Source: Lepidurus packardi
Lineage: Eukaryota; Arthropoda; Branchiopoda; Notostraca; Triopsidae
DNA: 64,000 nucleotides
NCBI GenBank assembly: GCA_023053545.1
Contig: JAKZAN010000005.1
Location: forward strand, 7,564,001 to 7,628,000
Direction of reading: 5' to 3'
The notes under the pieces are model-generated. The model had not been told where the DNA came from, made no database searches, and saw nothing but the letters and a program-made list of their open reading frames with translations. This document shows, one piece after another, positions 10,301 through 23,200 of this stretch; position 1 is the stretch's first letter; every line of letters begins with the position of its first letter. The translations under genes and the position numbers were made by a program.

Positions 10301-12762
10301 TATATAAGAGCAACCCCTGACAACCCGCGGGGAATCGGTCACGTTGCCGAACCTTGCGGTGATCCTTTGGTATTGACTAACTTCGTACTTGCTATGTACG
10401 TAGGCTTAAACAAGCTGCAGTCGTAAGAGAAGAACCTTGTTGGATTTCAATTACAGTGGCAGGAAAATGACCATAAACGGCCTGATCTAAGGCTCTCCAA
10501 GCGGAGTTGGTCTTATAGTCTTCGGGTGATATTCCACCGTGTATTAGCCGTAGTACTATTCCCTTAGGATACTGTTTCAGCCCACGACCTTCCACCCTAT
10601 GCCCTTGCACAGAAAGCTCCCAAACAATTTTCAATGAATACTATAAAAGGACCTCTTTGGCTTTATAAACCCTCACTTGCAACTTCAGGAAACCGTAGGC
10701 GGTTTGCTTGGGAGAAAATTTTCAAGCTTACTTCGTGAAGAGTTCAAGAGTCCTGAATGGAAATCACTCAGCAAGAGCACCATTCAGAGACATGGAAAAT
10801 ATTACTCCGATCCAAGTTGGATGCTGATATGTTACAGGTAAAGGGACACTCTAGACTAGTGTGCAAGATTCTGCTACAAGATACCTCTATATGTAAAAAC
10901 AATATTATGTGTTGAATTTAAAACTATAAAAGCATTTTTCTTTTGTTCAAAGAAAAAGACAACAGTTTTGAAGCTGTCGCCACTTAGAAAAAAATATTAA
11001 TTAAATTTCGTGTCAGTTGACGCTTTCAAATTTTTCTTGGAGCCTTAGTTTGCATATTTGAGACAAACATGTGCGGTTTGGTGGAAATTATGATTGCAAA
11101 TCTCAAGCGCACAAAGTAGCTAAAGCCCAAAGATTAACTTGAATTGCCCAAGGTGGTGTGGTTATCCTTGCAAACTATACCGCACACCACGAACATGGCA
11201 GAGGGTTATTATTGATGCTTCCTTCTCTTGTTTGCCAGTTGAATTCGAGTATCTGGTTGTTGTTTTTTGGGGAGTTCTCTCTTAAATAATCCACCCAATT
11301 TCAGACCCGAGAAATTGAATCGGGATTCTGATCTCAAGTTGCCATGCTCCCCTTTATACTGTGCTTGAGGTCAAGTTTTGGTGTATTGTGTTTGTAATAA
11401 GTTGGTTGAAGAGGGAAGAGAGATTTTTTTATTGATGTTTACCCCAACAAAAAAAGAAAGGATTACGTGCGGACTTGACAAGACAACGCTAAACAATAAA
11501 AGGAGACGAGCGCAAAGGACAAGATACGAAACAATTTAGCGTTACTTTTTCTTTTTTTTAAGGGGACGCGTCAAGTACACAGAAGCCAAGAGACGCGGTT
11601 TTGGCACGTGGCAAATTCACTCTGGCTGATGACGCAGGCTTTTTGTGATAGGAATAGCCGAGTAAGACAAGCTCCAAGACAGGAATCTCAGTCAATTGCC
11701 TTTTTTGTTACACAAAAAGACCGTAACTACCTCGACGGTCTCGCGAAATTGACCATATTTTGGCGGCTTTTCTCTAGCTGCTGGGGCAGACCGCACGCGC
11801 GGACGTTGTAATCAAAGTTATAGCTTGCTTGAGTGAAGAAACTGGTCTCGGGGTCATACAAGTCATCAACTTGCCGTCATTTCCTGATGACTTTATTATT
11901 GGTAAAGCTTTTGTCAATGCGTGTGTTTGGTGCCATGTAAAACGGAGGGGGTCTCGCTTTCAGTTCCGAGAGAGTATATATATGGGCTTGTGCCGGGTTA
12001 GTAATCATATAAAGCACAGTACTGGATCTTTTGGCGTCTTTAATATACTAGATATACGAGAAGGCACTCGTTGCGGGCACATCACATAATGATGAATGTG
12101 GCTGAAGAATCGCACTGAGATACTCGGATACCACGCTCATTATCTACAGCTTTTACATCAACCTTAAGCGAAGCATATGGGTTTAATAGTATTAGAATGG
12201 GGATGTGTTGGTTTTAGGGTGGGACAGCTGAGAAGTCAGAGAACTTTGCCCAAGGGAAGGTAAGAGTCAAGGATAAGATTTGTAGTTCACAGCAAGGAAA
12301 TGAGATGGAAGACTTGGGTGCGATAAGCTTCCCCTGGTTCATTAAAAGCTAAAAGGTCACACACTTTACCTCGGTGCGTGGTTCACCACTAAATAGGAGA
12401 TCTACACTTCATATATACTCAATATTCTACTAATCAAGTCTTAATGCTGTGCTTTTATTACAGTTGACAGTACTAGGAAATGGAGTTTTATGGCTTAATT
12501 TGGAACACCAAATACTGTGTACCCAAGTATACTGTAAGTGGTTTAGGCGTGCAATCATAGCTCGTAACATCAGAAAAATGTCAATTAAAAACTTAAATAG
12601 GCTTAATTTACATAAATAATTAAGAAAATTATTTCTCTTGGGCTGACGTAAAAAAATTACATTTAAAGAATGTAAAAATGAAATTATACTTCGTACTACT
12701 GCAAACGGTTTAGGGATGGAATTTTAGCTCGTAAATTTGTGAAAAATGCTGGGAATGAAATA

Positions 12763-12936
12763 CAATAGGCACCGCTTATTATGATCACCGGTATTAGGAT
12801 CCAACACATTATAGAATCAAATGCTAAAGGGCGTATTATGATGATCGCTTATTATGATCACTGGGTATTAGGATCAGCCATTCAATAAACTCAATACGCA
12901 CTTGACAAATGTGATCACAAGAAGCGCCACCTACTG
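12763..12936. mobile_element. 174-bp inverted-repeat element (GATCAC family), copy 1
   Basis: The left end CAATAGGCACCGCTTATTAT followed by GATCAC matches the minus-strand reading of the right end, CAGTAGGTGGCGCTTCTTGT followed by GATCAC, with about 70% agreement. Internally a 29-bp unit, CGCTTATTATGATCACCGGT plus ATTAGGATC, is repeated at 12,773 and 12,846. The CAgTAGG...CGCTTATTATGATCACCGG layout resembles pogo/Tigger-type termini. A deleted relative lies at 59.63 kb. It is non-coding. Confidence 0.68.
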
Positions 12937-13820
12937 CACTAAAATTTGCTTCATTTATATAAAGAATTAGGTAACTTGTTTCTCTTGGTTTTAGCATGAA
13001 ACTATAACTGCTTTTACAGCTGGAAGAAGCTTTTAAATGTAGAGCTTAAATGTACTACAAAATGAAATTGGTTACGAATACGATGGTATTCGTATCGCAG
13101 CTCACTTTACGTTCCATTTTAAAAGAGCTTTAAGATTTTTCGAAACATATCAAAATTATATTCTCCGACTGTAGCACACAGTTATGCATTTACAAAACGA
13201 TCTTGAGAGAGTGTGAGCTAGTGCCACTTATTTTTCTAATTGCCCGTGATCAGGATTTGCATCTTAAAGCATTTTCCCCAGGTCTTCTGTCTTCCGCCAC
13301 CGTCGTTTGCAGAAAGATTATAGAGAATTAGGGCGTGGATAAAAGGTTGCGGAAGCATCATAAAAAAAAGTTGGGTGCTTTTGCCATCGTAATAGACTTA
13401 ATTAACCATAAATTTGTAACTTTATTGGCGTGCCTGTGAAAAGTCGAGTGTTTATTACACACATAGAGCATTCTTTTGCAGAAGGCCTCCACAAGGACTA
13501 CGACAGTGATTCACAAAATCTGTGCGGTGTGAAAATGCAAACGAATCTCGCTCGTGCGATTCGTCCATGGTTTGTTTGTGTCGTAGCTTTTTGTGGCTCC
13601 TGCAACTAATGGGAGTCTCTAAACGTGTTTCCATTTCTGAAGGTCAAAACATTTGCCAAGCTCTTAGGCTTTCTATAGAATAGGAAACAAAATTACGGGG
13701 GTATTTTATCGTCCATCTTTGAAAAAACGCAGTCTTTTGCCAAAATTTAGTGGTATCAATAAATTTCTATACTCCACAATTATATAGCCTTTAGAAATTA
13801 ATGTTCCCTATTCACTGCGC
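12937..13820. other. Non-coding, nothing recognised
   Basis: AT-rich DNA without a substantial open frame. One short palindrome-like stretch, ACGAATACGATGGTATTCGT, is at about 13,075. No exon or repeat family is recognised. Confidence 0.5.
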
Positions 13821-14157
13821 GGTACAAGAACGACTCGACAGGACGACTACGGTTCACAAAACTTAAGGACTATAAACCCCGACTTAGGGATTGCGAACCA
13901 GGACTCAATGACTGTGAACCCCGGCTTATGACTACAACCGACTTTGGACTAGGTAAGGTTAGGTTAGGCTATTCTAGGACTAAGTTAGGTTAGGACTAGT
14001 TTACGTTAGGTTAAGTTAGGACTACGTTAGGGGTTTGATGTTCTTAAGTCGGTGGTTTGTAGTCTTTAAATCAGGGTTCGCAGTTCTTAAGTTTGGTGCA
14101 CCATACTCCTTTGTCGAGTCGTCCTTGTGTCTTCCTTGTGTCCCGTTGCAAGATACT
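13821..14157. mobile_element. Fold-back element with TTAGG-rich centre, copy 2
   Basis: This is a diverged, longer relative of the 3.34-3.55 kb element. The left arm has CGACTCGACAGGACGACTAC and ACTTAAGGACT; the right arm read in reverse has CGACTCGACAAAGGAGTATG and ACTTAAGAACTGCGAACCC. The repeated unit (about 22 bp, CGACTTAAGGACTnnnAACCCC) is iterated in both arms. The centre (about 13,950-14,030) has many degenerate GGTTAGG/TTAGGACTA units. Boundaries are approximate. Confidence 0.75.
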
Positions 14158-14574
14158 AGTTGTGTGATTGGTAAAGTTTAACAGGTATACAAGTCCTTCT
14201 ACACTTAAGTTCACATGTGTACTAAACAGGGCATAGTTTCGAGTAAAAATCGATTTTCAGGTGTTGTTTCTATTTATATACATTTATTTGTTCCTTATCT
14301 AAGAGTCTCATCCTTCACGCAAACAGAAGTACTTACGTCAGGGAAGTGAATTCAGGCCTAAAATTTAAAAGCCTGATCAGTCTGCCAGAAGAAATAGAAC
14401 ATATCTTGGGAGGGTTTTGTGTCTGCAAATAAACTTCAAGTAGATACGGGGCGGTAGCTATAGTGCAGAAGTTTTCTCTGAATTTTAAAACCACAAGCTT
14501 CTGAATTAAAATAATGAGATCTCGAGAAAACGAAGAATTTTCTGCGTTTTACAGTTTACAAGACAAAGCTCTCA

Positions 14575-14594
14575 CTCTCTCTCTCTCTCTCTCT
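14575..14594. repeat. (CT)10 microsatellite
   Basis: Twenty bases of uninterrupted CT repeat, with an interrupted CTCA unit just left of it. Confidence 0.95.
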
Positions 14595-17500
14595 GTCTCC
14601 TATTGCTCAGCTAGAAGGAAAATATAACTTCAGTATGGCTACAAAATAACTTTTTCCTTTCCTTTTCTACCTTCACAGCCTCCAAGCTTTGGGCTCCTAA
14701 ACTCATTAGTCCTCGCCTTCACAAAGTCCATTCTACAGCTAAGTTTTTTCTTATCGACCTCAATTTATCCCCTTTTTTCTTGCTTTTTCTCGTGTGTTTT
14801 TTTCCCTCGGGAATGGTGGGATGTGAGCGAAGATGCAAAAACCTCACAGCCAAAGCAGAGGGGCTTATGTGGCAGAAGCTCTTAACTTGATCAACTTGCA
14901 TTAACGAGTTAATTTTTTTCTTTTTAATTTTTCATGCCACCAACTTCTTTACACAAAAAAAGCGCAAGAGAAGGAAGTGATCCTGCCTTGACAAAAGGTG
15001 CTTCCCATTGTTGGTTTGCCTCACCGGAAATGTGTGTGGTAGAAAAGTCAAAGAAATCGAGATGAAAGAGCAAAGCAGCAGCTGGAATAACAAACTCATT
15101 GGGCCAGACTGTAAATCTGAATCCGAGCGGAATTAGTTAAATCCATGTACGAGGTATATAGAAAAAAAATTCAAAATATGAAGAAAATTCGACACCGAAT
15201 CTTTACTTAATTCCTTATATTTTGTGTACTTTAAATAATTGCGGTGTTTTTCTTAGACTTACCCACTTTCGGCTGAGTATATGTTTTATCAATTTCGGAG
15301 AAGTTTCGCTTATTGTCTTTGTTGTCAGCAGGTTAAACCTTCATTCTGACAATTCCTACAACTCTCGCTCCTGGCACTTTGGCTGCTAGCGTTATAATAC
15401 TTCATTAAAATCGGGAAAAAGGAGAGTACGGCTCGAAGTTAATGGAACCATTCAGGCAGTAAATAGTCCTTGAAAGTTTAGTGGAGTTGTGTTTGTTTGC
15501 TGCGCTTCTCAAAGCAAATGAATCTTGGCGCTAAACTTTCCCGATTTCTTTAAAAGTTCTTTGAAGCTGTGAATGGAATGGGCGAAAGGATGATTAAGAT
15601 TGTATCTTAAAGTTGTTTATTGTGTACTTTCCCAATGGTCTCTCATGGATGATTAACTTTAATCGGGTTGGGCGATTCTGACAGATGCAAATGGAAGGAA
15701 GCGACTGACCGAAACTTTTCACAGCAAAAAAAAAATGGACGTTTGGACAGTCGGGAAAACCTTGGCTCTAATAGCCTCCTTTAGGGTCCACAATAATACT
15801 TCTTCTTCTTCTTGAGTTTAGACGCTGTTACATGGTGAGAATTCCCAAAGGCAAGTCGAACCATTTTGACTCTTCGGAGCACTTTTGGAGCGCGAAACTC
15901 TTGGGAAAGTCTAGGCCGAGAAGCGTGCAGCAGGAGGATGTTAGATAGAAGAGCCTAGATTTGTGCAAATATGCAACGACAGTTGAGTTAGGTTGGCAAA
16001 GAGGGCATCAAGAAAGTCTGTCTTCATACTCGAGACACCTTTTTTTTCTCCTCCCTTTCTCTCTGTCTGTCCCTTAGAGTCGGAGTTGCTGTCGTGAAAT
16101 AAAATGAGAAGATTAGTACGATTTTCACATGCCAAGCGAAATTTCCTACCCTGGAGGATACATCAGAGGGGGCTGTAGCGAATTTCACATATATTTTCGC
16201 CAACTTTGGACCTTTTTTGCGATTTAAACATCTTGCAAACGGGCGCAACATAAAAGGGATTCCTGTGAACTCGGGAACTGTAAGCTCGAAATTTGTGATA
16301 AGAGTTTATCTCCACATTCCCCGAAAGAAAAAGCGAAGAATATCACAGTTCAAATCGATGTAGTATTACTTCTCGGGCCATTTCTATGCAGGAAGGTCTT
16401 GGGCCGTTTTGCAGTTGCTACTTCCCCAAACTCAAAGCCGGTAAGCCTATATATTGCCTCCAGATTTAAGGAAAATCTCGAGAAGCTGCAGAAATAGGGG
16501 TAGAACAGCTCCCAAACCTCGACAATTATTGCTCGACTATACTACCAGTCTTGGGCTGGGTGTCGGAACTCTTATTTTTGTCTTTTTCTCCCCTATAACA
16601 AAGCCTTGCTTCCGCGTTTTGTTTCACCGCTTGCTTTGAGAACACTCAAGTGGAGAAATATAATTGGTGAGGAAGTTCAGCAGGTTCAGCGATTAAACAC
16701 AGCACCACCCTACATGATACAGTACAGACTTGGGAAATCTTCGTGGCGGAAGAATTTCGAAGATTACGTTCATTTACACAGATGCGTGTGACGTACAAGA
16801 GAATATCTCCTCAACCACGTCATAAAAGCCATTAACCCCATTTGTTGTATACCTCCTTGTTGAGAGATGCGTGTTCGGAGGAATAAAGACATCCAATGTA
16901 AAAATCTATAAATAGCGCGCGAGAAAATTCCTTTATACTTTTCCTCGTGCGTAGATTTTGCAACGGATTAGGGAAATAAAGAACTGCGGCTCATTTTGGT
17001 TAGTACTTATATATATAGATTTCACATTGAATGCTCCAGGGATCGTCGCATTGTCAACGTGGGAGGGAAAAATACATGGTTGCTTTATAGTAAGTTTTAT
17101 CATTGATCATGGATCGTGCTGAGCGTTCCGACCCGGGGCTGTCTCATTGGCGCTGACTCGATATGGTTTTGGGCTGGGGTTTTCCCCTTTTAACATGAAG
17201 AACCTCGGAAGATGAGACGATCCCCAGCTATAGGATCCATCATTCATCTTGCTTTCTTCGCTTAGCACCGTGCCAACATCTACTTCTCCGTTAAAACACG
17301 CGGAAATCTTGTGGAAGAAAGCATTTAGTTTATGTTCGTGTGCTGTACGTTATTAAAATCTTAGGACTACTACCAGAGCATCTTCTCGTGTCCCTTATCC
17401 GTTATTTTTTTTTCTTTTCTTATTGAGCAAGGCGCCGTCCCTTTTCTCTTTAGCGGGAGATGAGTACGAAGGAAAAAGAAGAAAAATCGTTGATTTAACC

Positions 17501-19677
17501 TTCTCACGTTTGAGTTGAACAGCCCAAGAGCAGCTCCCTTGTATGTCGTATCGATTTTTTCTTCCCTGTGGCCCGTCTCATAGCCCACAAGCTTGCTCTG
17601 TACTACACTTTCTTGCCGCATGTGTCAAGTCCGTAGAGCACTTTTGCTCCGCATTATAATAACGTCAGACAAACGTTGTCTCCGAAGTCACGATCCTTCT
17701 CTGCTGACTATACCGAATCATGTTTTTCTCTTCCCAGCGAGTTTTATTCGGCGCTTCTCTTTCGTCATGGGCATATGAGATGCGCTTTCGTTTTGGTGGG
17801 GAAAAGGAGCCAAACCTTGGAAAATAATCACGTGTGCCCTTCAAGTCGCCTGGATTCAAGTTTCCAAGACTTGGCAAGAATTCGCAAGTACAACGACAAG
17901 GTCTTTAATTATTTATCCGGATCTAGCCAGGAAAAAGTCTAGCAAGAGAGCCAAGCCAAGCCAACAATGAAAAAAACTCGGATGCATGTATATAAAGGAC
18001 ACCAAATATGGCAACAAGAATGCAATATTGCTCGCCGGAATCGCATTCCGTGGGCCATGTTCCTTCTCCAAATGCGAAAAATCCACAGGGACTTGGAATA
18101 GACTGGGATTATATAAGCCACTGAAGCAGAAATGGTCAAGTGTGTAGTGGTAGTAATTTATCGTTTGTTTTTGTCAGGTTTCTTGCTGGATATTTTAAAG
18201 AAGGAAGCGTTGACATTATTTTATTTTGGTCCGGGACAGGAAACTTCTTTCTTTTCATGGCTCATATTTTTTGGAGTAATAAAGACAAAAAACCGAAGGA
18301 GCCACATCGAGCACATTTCATATAAATAATTTTTTTCCTAGAAAAATTTTCCAGTGGTTATTCGTTCCTTTTTTTCCTTGTATTGGCAAACTGGTGTAAC
18401 ATGTAAGGTATATTCAACGTTTTGAAAATGATGGGCTCGCAAGCGTCGTACTTTGCAGTAGTATACTTGGCAGATTATGAATGGAACTGGGTTTTTTGCC
18501 AAGAAATTTGTTTTCGAAAGCATTCCTTGTTCTTTTCTTTTTTTTACCCTTTCTTTCGTGTTGTTTTCTTGATCGTTTTAGCGGTGTGGGAGCAATTTCA
18601 AACTTTCTACCGTGCCCAATTTTTCGATGGGTTAAGAGGTCAGCTTTTTTATTTTATATTTCATCTCGTTCTTTTTTCGCCTTGCCAAAATGTTATATTA
18701 GGCACTTGGCTCGAGAAGTTTCCCTTGCCAGCGATGCTGTGATGGAGTAAGACGAAGATGCTTGCCCAAGAAACGTCCCCAATAATGCTCCGGGGATTGG
18801 GAGTAAACGATGGACATAATTTTTCGACGCCTGCAGGAAAAAGGATTCCGTGTTTCCTTCCCTTGCTGGAGAAAACACGAGCGATTTCTTCACTCACAGT
18901 TTGGAAGCGAAAAGGAGATGTTTGCTCGTTTTAAACAATACGCCCAGCGACTAACTGCAAAGCTTCCCGGCCTAACTCGCACGTGCGTGACGAATCACGG
19001 CTTTTTTGTCGGAGTGAGGGGAACAATAACATCCCTAAGCTGTCGGGTAGGTAAAAAAATAAAAAAAATAAATGGGTAATTTTCACCATTTTTACTTTGT
19101 CACAGATGTGGTGGAGGGTCTGTCTCACACAGCATCAGCACCCAGTTTTCGCGTTCTGTTTGCTCCTGTTGCCCACAGTTATAGAACGCTTTAAGAGTTG
19201 TCTGGGACCCACAAAGACCTTCCATTTGTCAAGATAGATCATCAATGGGTCGGAAACTCTTCAAAAAACCCTTTCTTTTTACGTGGATTGATACCGATGC
19301 TGGTCTATAGATCGTCGTCTGGACTCTCGACGTCCCCCATTGCCGTGTTGGTAGCTCTTTTTCGGTATTTTTTGGTCGCTGTCCAAGAGTTTCTTCAATA
19401 ATTTGTCTATTTGCTACCGTCGAGGGTAAATTGGGTCTGGAACTCGACGATCATCGCAAAATTAACTCAAGTACAAATGGTGGGGACCCGAAATCTGTCC
19501 AAGTGAATTCACCCAATTATCCTTCCCTTCTTTTCCCCTTTTTTCTGTATTTTCCAGAGGTGTAGGGTGTTTTCACCACATGTGTTCGCTTCCTATGAAA
19601 ACTTTTCTGGTGCAACGGAAACGCTTGTCACGTAATTTTATAATGCTCGCTCACATGCACTCCAATTGCGCCAAATT

Positions 19678-20247
19678 TTACGCTCTTTGTCCCATCGGCG
19701 TGACAGTAGTAAAGTCTGATATGGTTACGGGTCGATAACTTTGCAAGTCGTGAAAAGATCGCGCTCTCCATGCACGGTACGCAGTGGTGCCTGTTTTTCG
19801 TTTGACTATTGGAAAACGGTGGCTGGCAGACATTGCATTTGCTTTTAATTGGGCATTGCTGTCGCCGGAGCCCAGCTCTACGTAGGAGTGGTTGCCAGTA
19901 TTGAAAGGAACATCAAGTGAATGGCCTTTGGACCAAGTTGTTAAATCGTCTGGGTTTGTGGCAAGTATCCTGGCTTTCGACTTGCAGTTATACGGCCAGG
20001 AGGGCCAAGTATAGCGTACGAACCCAGCTGGCCGAAATGTATTAGAAAAAAAAAAGAACAAAAAAAGGAGATTGGGACCGAGTAGGCAAAGAAAAACGTC
20101 ATTTTTTCTACAGAGGCGGTTTGCTGGATTGTCAAGGGCTCTCTTCTCTCTTTGGCTGATGCTGTAGACGCGTAAGCACACACAGCTTCGCAACAAACGA
20201 GTTAGAAGACCATTATCAAGACGGGGAAGGTAAACACAGCCGAGCAT
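19678..20247 (-). CDS. Unassigned 189-codon open frame
   Basis: Only the second half (19,678-20,010) has a composition resembling protein, with TNPDDLTTWSKGHSLDVPFN and YVELGSGDSNAQLKANA. It is preceded by a T-rich tract and TTTCGGCCAG at about 20,030, which could be a splice acceptor on the minus strand. The first half includes a low-complexity poly-Phe run from that same T-tract. No family is recognised. It may be a single coding exon, a relic or chance. Confidence 0.15.
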   Translation of the reverse strand: MLGCVYLPRLDNGLLTRLLRSCVCLRVYSISQREKRALDNPANRLCRKNDVFLCLLGPNLLFLFFFFSNTFRPAGFVRYTWPSWPYNCKSKARILATNPDDLTTWSKGHSLDVPFNTGNHSYVELGSGDSNAQLKANAMSASHRFPIVKRKTGTTAYRAWRARSFHDLQSYRPVTISDFTTVTPMGQRA

Positions 20248-23200
20248 TGTGCAGAGAAGCTAGCGGTTGATTACTCGTGCGCGATTGCAACTCTCAGCAC
20301 CCGCATAAATTGATCAAAGAAGCCAAGGAGAAACTTATTATAGCGAATCTATGTGGAGGAAAGAAAAAGTAATTGCCAACTACAATCAAAACCTCTGAGA
20401 GCAAAGAGGAACCGAACCAAAGAAAACTGAAAAGCTTTCTCGCCTTTAGTTAACAACAGCGACCGCTTCAGGAATCGAAATCGGCAGTTCGAACAGACAG
20501 GAAACGAGAGAAGCGTCCTGCTTTCCTTCTTTTTTTCCTTTTCTGTTTTTTGTTTTCTTGCTTTCTTTACTTTCTTGAGAAGCTCCAGTCCGGCTCCAAC
20601 GCACTCAGGACAAATTGTCTGTATTGCAATCAGTTTTCTGTTGTTTACTCTTCCAAATATAGCTGCTTTTTGGGTTCGTTTCATAGGGCTCAAAATGTTG
20701 ACACTGGATTTTCATATAAACAATTCAAAAATTCCGGATTTATGTTTATTTGTCTAAAAGAAAACACTTTTTGGAGAAAAGCTTTTAAGGAAAGACTCAG
20801 CAAATGGGCGGTCAACCGGAAAAAAAACTGCTTGGGCATTATGTTATTGGATGGAAGAGATTTCTAAGAAAAATAGTCATTCTTATTACGATTCTCGTGA
20901 AATTTCAAGTCGAAGTATTTGATTTCCTTGACGTGATTTATCTAGAAATCCGATTTAAAAAAAAAACTTACAATATTGGAATGTCCTGCAGTGGATTTCT
21001 GTTTAATATTCATCCTGTCGGCTTAGCTTCCATGAATCTCCGGGGGTAGAAGTAGAAGAGGATACGCGTTGATACAAATTCGAGGCCAGTGCATTCATGG
21101 AAAACAGGTTTATTTTCCTAGAACTTCACTTTCGACTTTAAACTGTAGCCCAAATTCGAAATTGTCGTCTTTATCCCAACTTATGGCGCTTCTTTACTTT
21201 ACCCCCTACATGCTAGACAGTAACCCATGAATCTGCATATGGTACCGTATTGTAGGGAGGTTTGTGTAATCGCAGTTCATAACATGCGAACCAGTCATGG
21301 GGTGCTGACAACAAACTAAAATAACGCTGTCTTTTTCCGCACTTATAATCAAATTAAGTCAATCAAACAGTAAGCCACCTAACCCTCTGCAAAATGCATT
21401 GCAAAGAGTCACGCGCTAAAACCTCTGCACTATGAATGCCACGCATACTGTCCATTCCCAGGTTAGTATTTAGCATGGCGGGGGGTAAAGTAAAGAAGGG
21501 CCCAACCTATTGCATGATGGGATCATGGAATCATCCATAGATGCATCCATTAAACATTGACGAACCCACGACTGGAGTCCAAAGTGAAGCAGGACAGGAA
21601 TAGTAAGTTTTGACAGCTTTTTGGGGGGGATACGATGAAGAAATACGGTAGTTCCGACAGTCAAGAAGATATAGAGGGGGGTTCAAGAGTCTCGCTTTGA
21701 TTTCAAGTGTAAGAATTGGGAAAGTTTCAGAGTTGATGGCGAACATTCTAGGCTAAATGGAATCTGATAGCTAGGAACCCAGTCCACTCAATCTCTGCCG
21801 AATCTATAAGCAACATTTGCGTCCCTTTTTCCATGGAAGGTCCGCGCGTCACTTTTTCTGTTATTAAATTGGGTAGCGAACTTTTCCTTCTTTGTTGTAT
21901 TACATTTCCCAGAAAAGCCTATGCCTTCTCTATATCATTTTCACTTGTCAGTCTGGGGTTGGAGTTTCGGGAAGGATCTATATGGGAAATATATTGACAA
22001 TGATTGCCGGCTGCTGCTCCACTCCATTCGGACACGTCGCCATTCGATATGAACCCTTTCAGCACTACTTCTGTTGTCATATGTGCATATGCGTCTGTGC
22101 ATGTGTAAGGCACAGCCGCCACAAATATAAATTCTGTGCAATGAAGTAGATTTTGATAGCTGCTTCTATAGCCAAACGAGGCAAGATTTTCAATAGCCGA
22201 GGTTTTATGACCCCAGCCATATTGAATTGATGAGAAAAATCCTCCACCCCCCGCGCGCGCCTGGAAAGGGCCCATACGTATAGCCTGTGCTTGGTAGATC
22301 AACATGTTGTTTTTAATAAAGGAGAAAAGGAAAAAAGACCATTGGGACTTCTTTTTTAATGCGCTCATTTTCTTAGTATTTATTAATTTTTTATGTTTTC
22401 TGCTCCGCAATCTTTTTTTTATTGAGCATCTCCGCTTTTATAGACCCAATGAAGCCCATAATGAGTGGGCTAGTCTGTGGGAGTTTTTTCGAGTTATTAC
22501 GGAATGTAATGTTAAAACCTTGAGCTAATGCTAATGATCAATGCAAATTCACTGCAGCAGCGGTGAGCAAAGTCCTTGCTTAAAGACGACTTATGGATCT
22601 ATACCGTAAGTATAATGCAGCGAAAGCATAAGTGCGTCATGATAAGTAACGAGAGAGGGAGGAGAAGGGGTAGGAGCGATAACTCTCAGTTAAAACGTTG
22701 TGGTTATTAGCTGAGCTGGTCCTGGTAACTTGGTTACCCTTTAGTACTAATGCTTTCATCATTTAGTAGTTGATAGGGGCAGAAGCATGGATGTTTTGGA
22801 ACACTGCATGGCAAACCAGAGCAAAGAGTTAGCTAAACCCTTTCCGGGTTTATTTGGGGCTCAGAAAGTCAGGTTAAACTAGGGAAAAAGGCTTAGTTTG
22901 GACGAGAAAATTGTTGGCGTTTCCCACCTCCGCGACTGACATGCCTGGCTTTAATCAATTTACTTTGGCGTGCTAGGGGGATGAATAAAAGGGCTTAAAC
23001 GAGCTACACAACCTACGATCGGCTCCTTTTGGTTTTTTTGAAGGAGAAAAGAAAGAGGGAGAATGTACGTGATTTAAGACCTTGCAACAGCAGCTCCAGA
23101 ATAATTGCCAAGCCGCCCTGATATTTTTTTAAAGGCGACGTTCATGGCGGCCATCAAGGTAATCGACCATGGAAACTGGCTTCTTGGGTTAGCAGCTGAT

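Larger units (their letters stand above)
4234..12762. other. No supported gene; scattered weak open frames and simple repeats
   Basis: This holds an (AT)n tract at 4,414-4,432, an A18 run at 5,766-5,783 and unassigned frames described separately at 5.2-5.5 and 6.8-7.4 kb. TATA-like strings such as CTATATAAGAG near 10,300 and CTATAAAAGG near 10,640 occur, but with no supported transcript nearby. I see nothing else that I can defend. Confidence 0.5.

Noticed and set aside
10280-10660. TATA-like strings (CTATATAAGAG, CTATAAAAGG) considered as promoters
   Set aside because: Such strings occur many times across the window, and no supported gene starts nearby.
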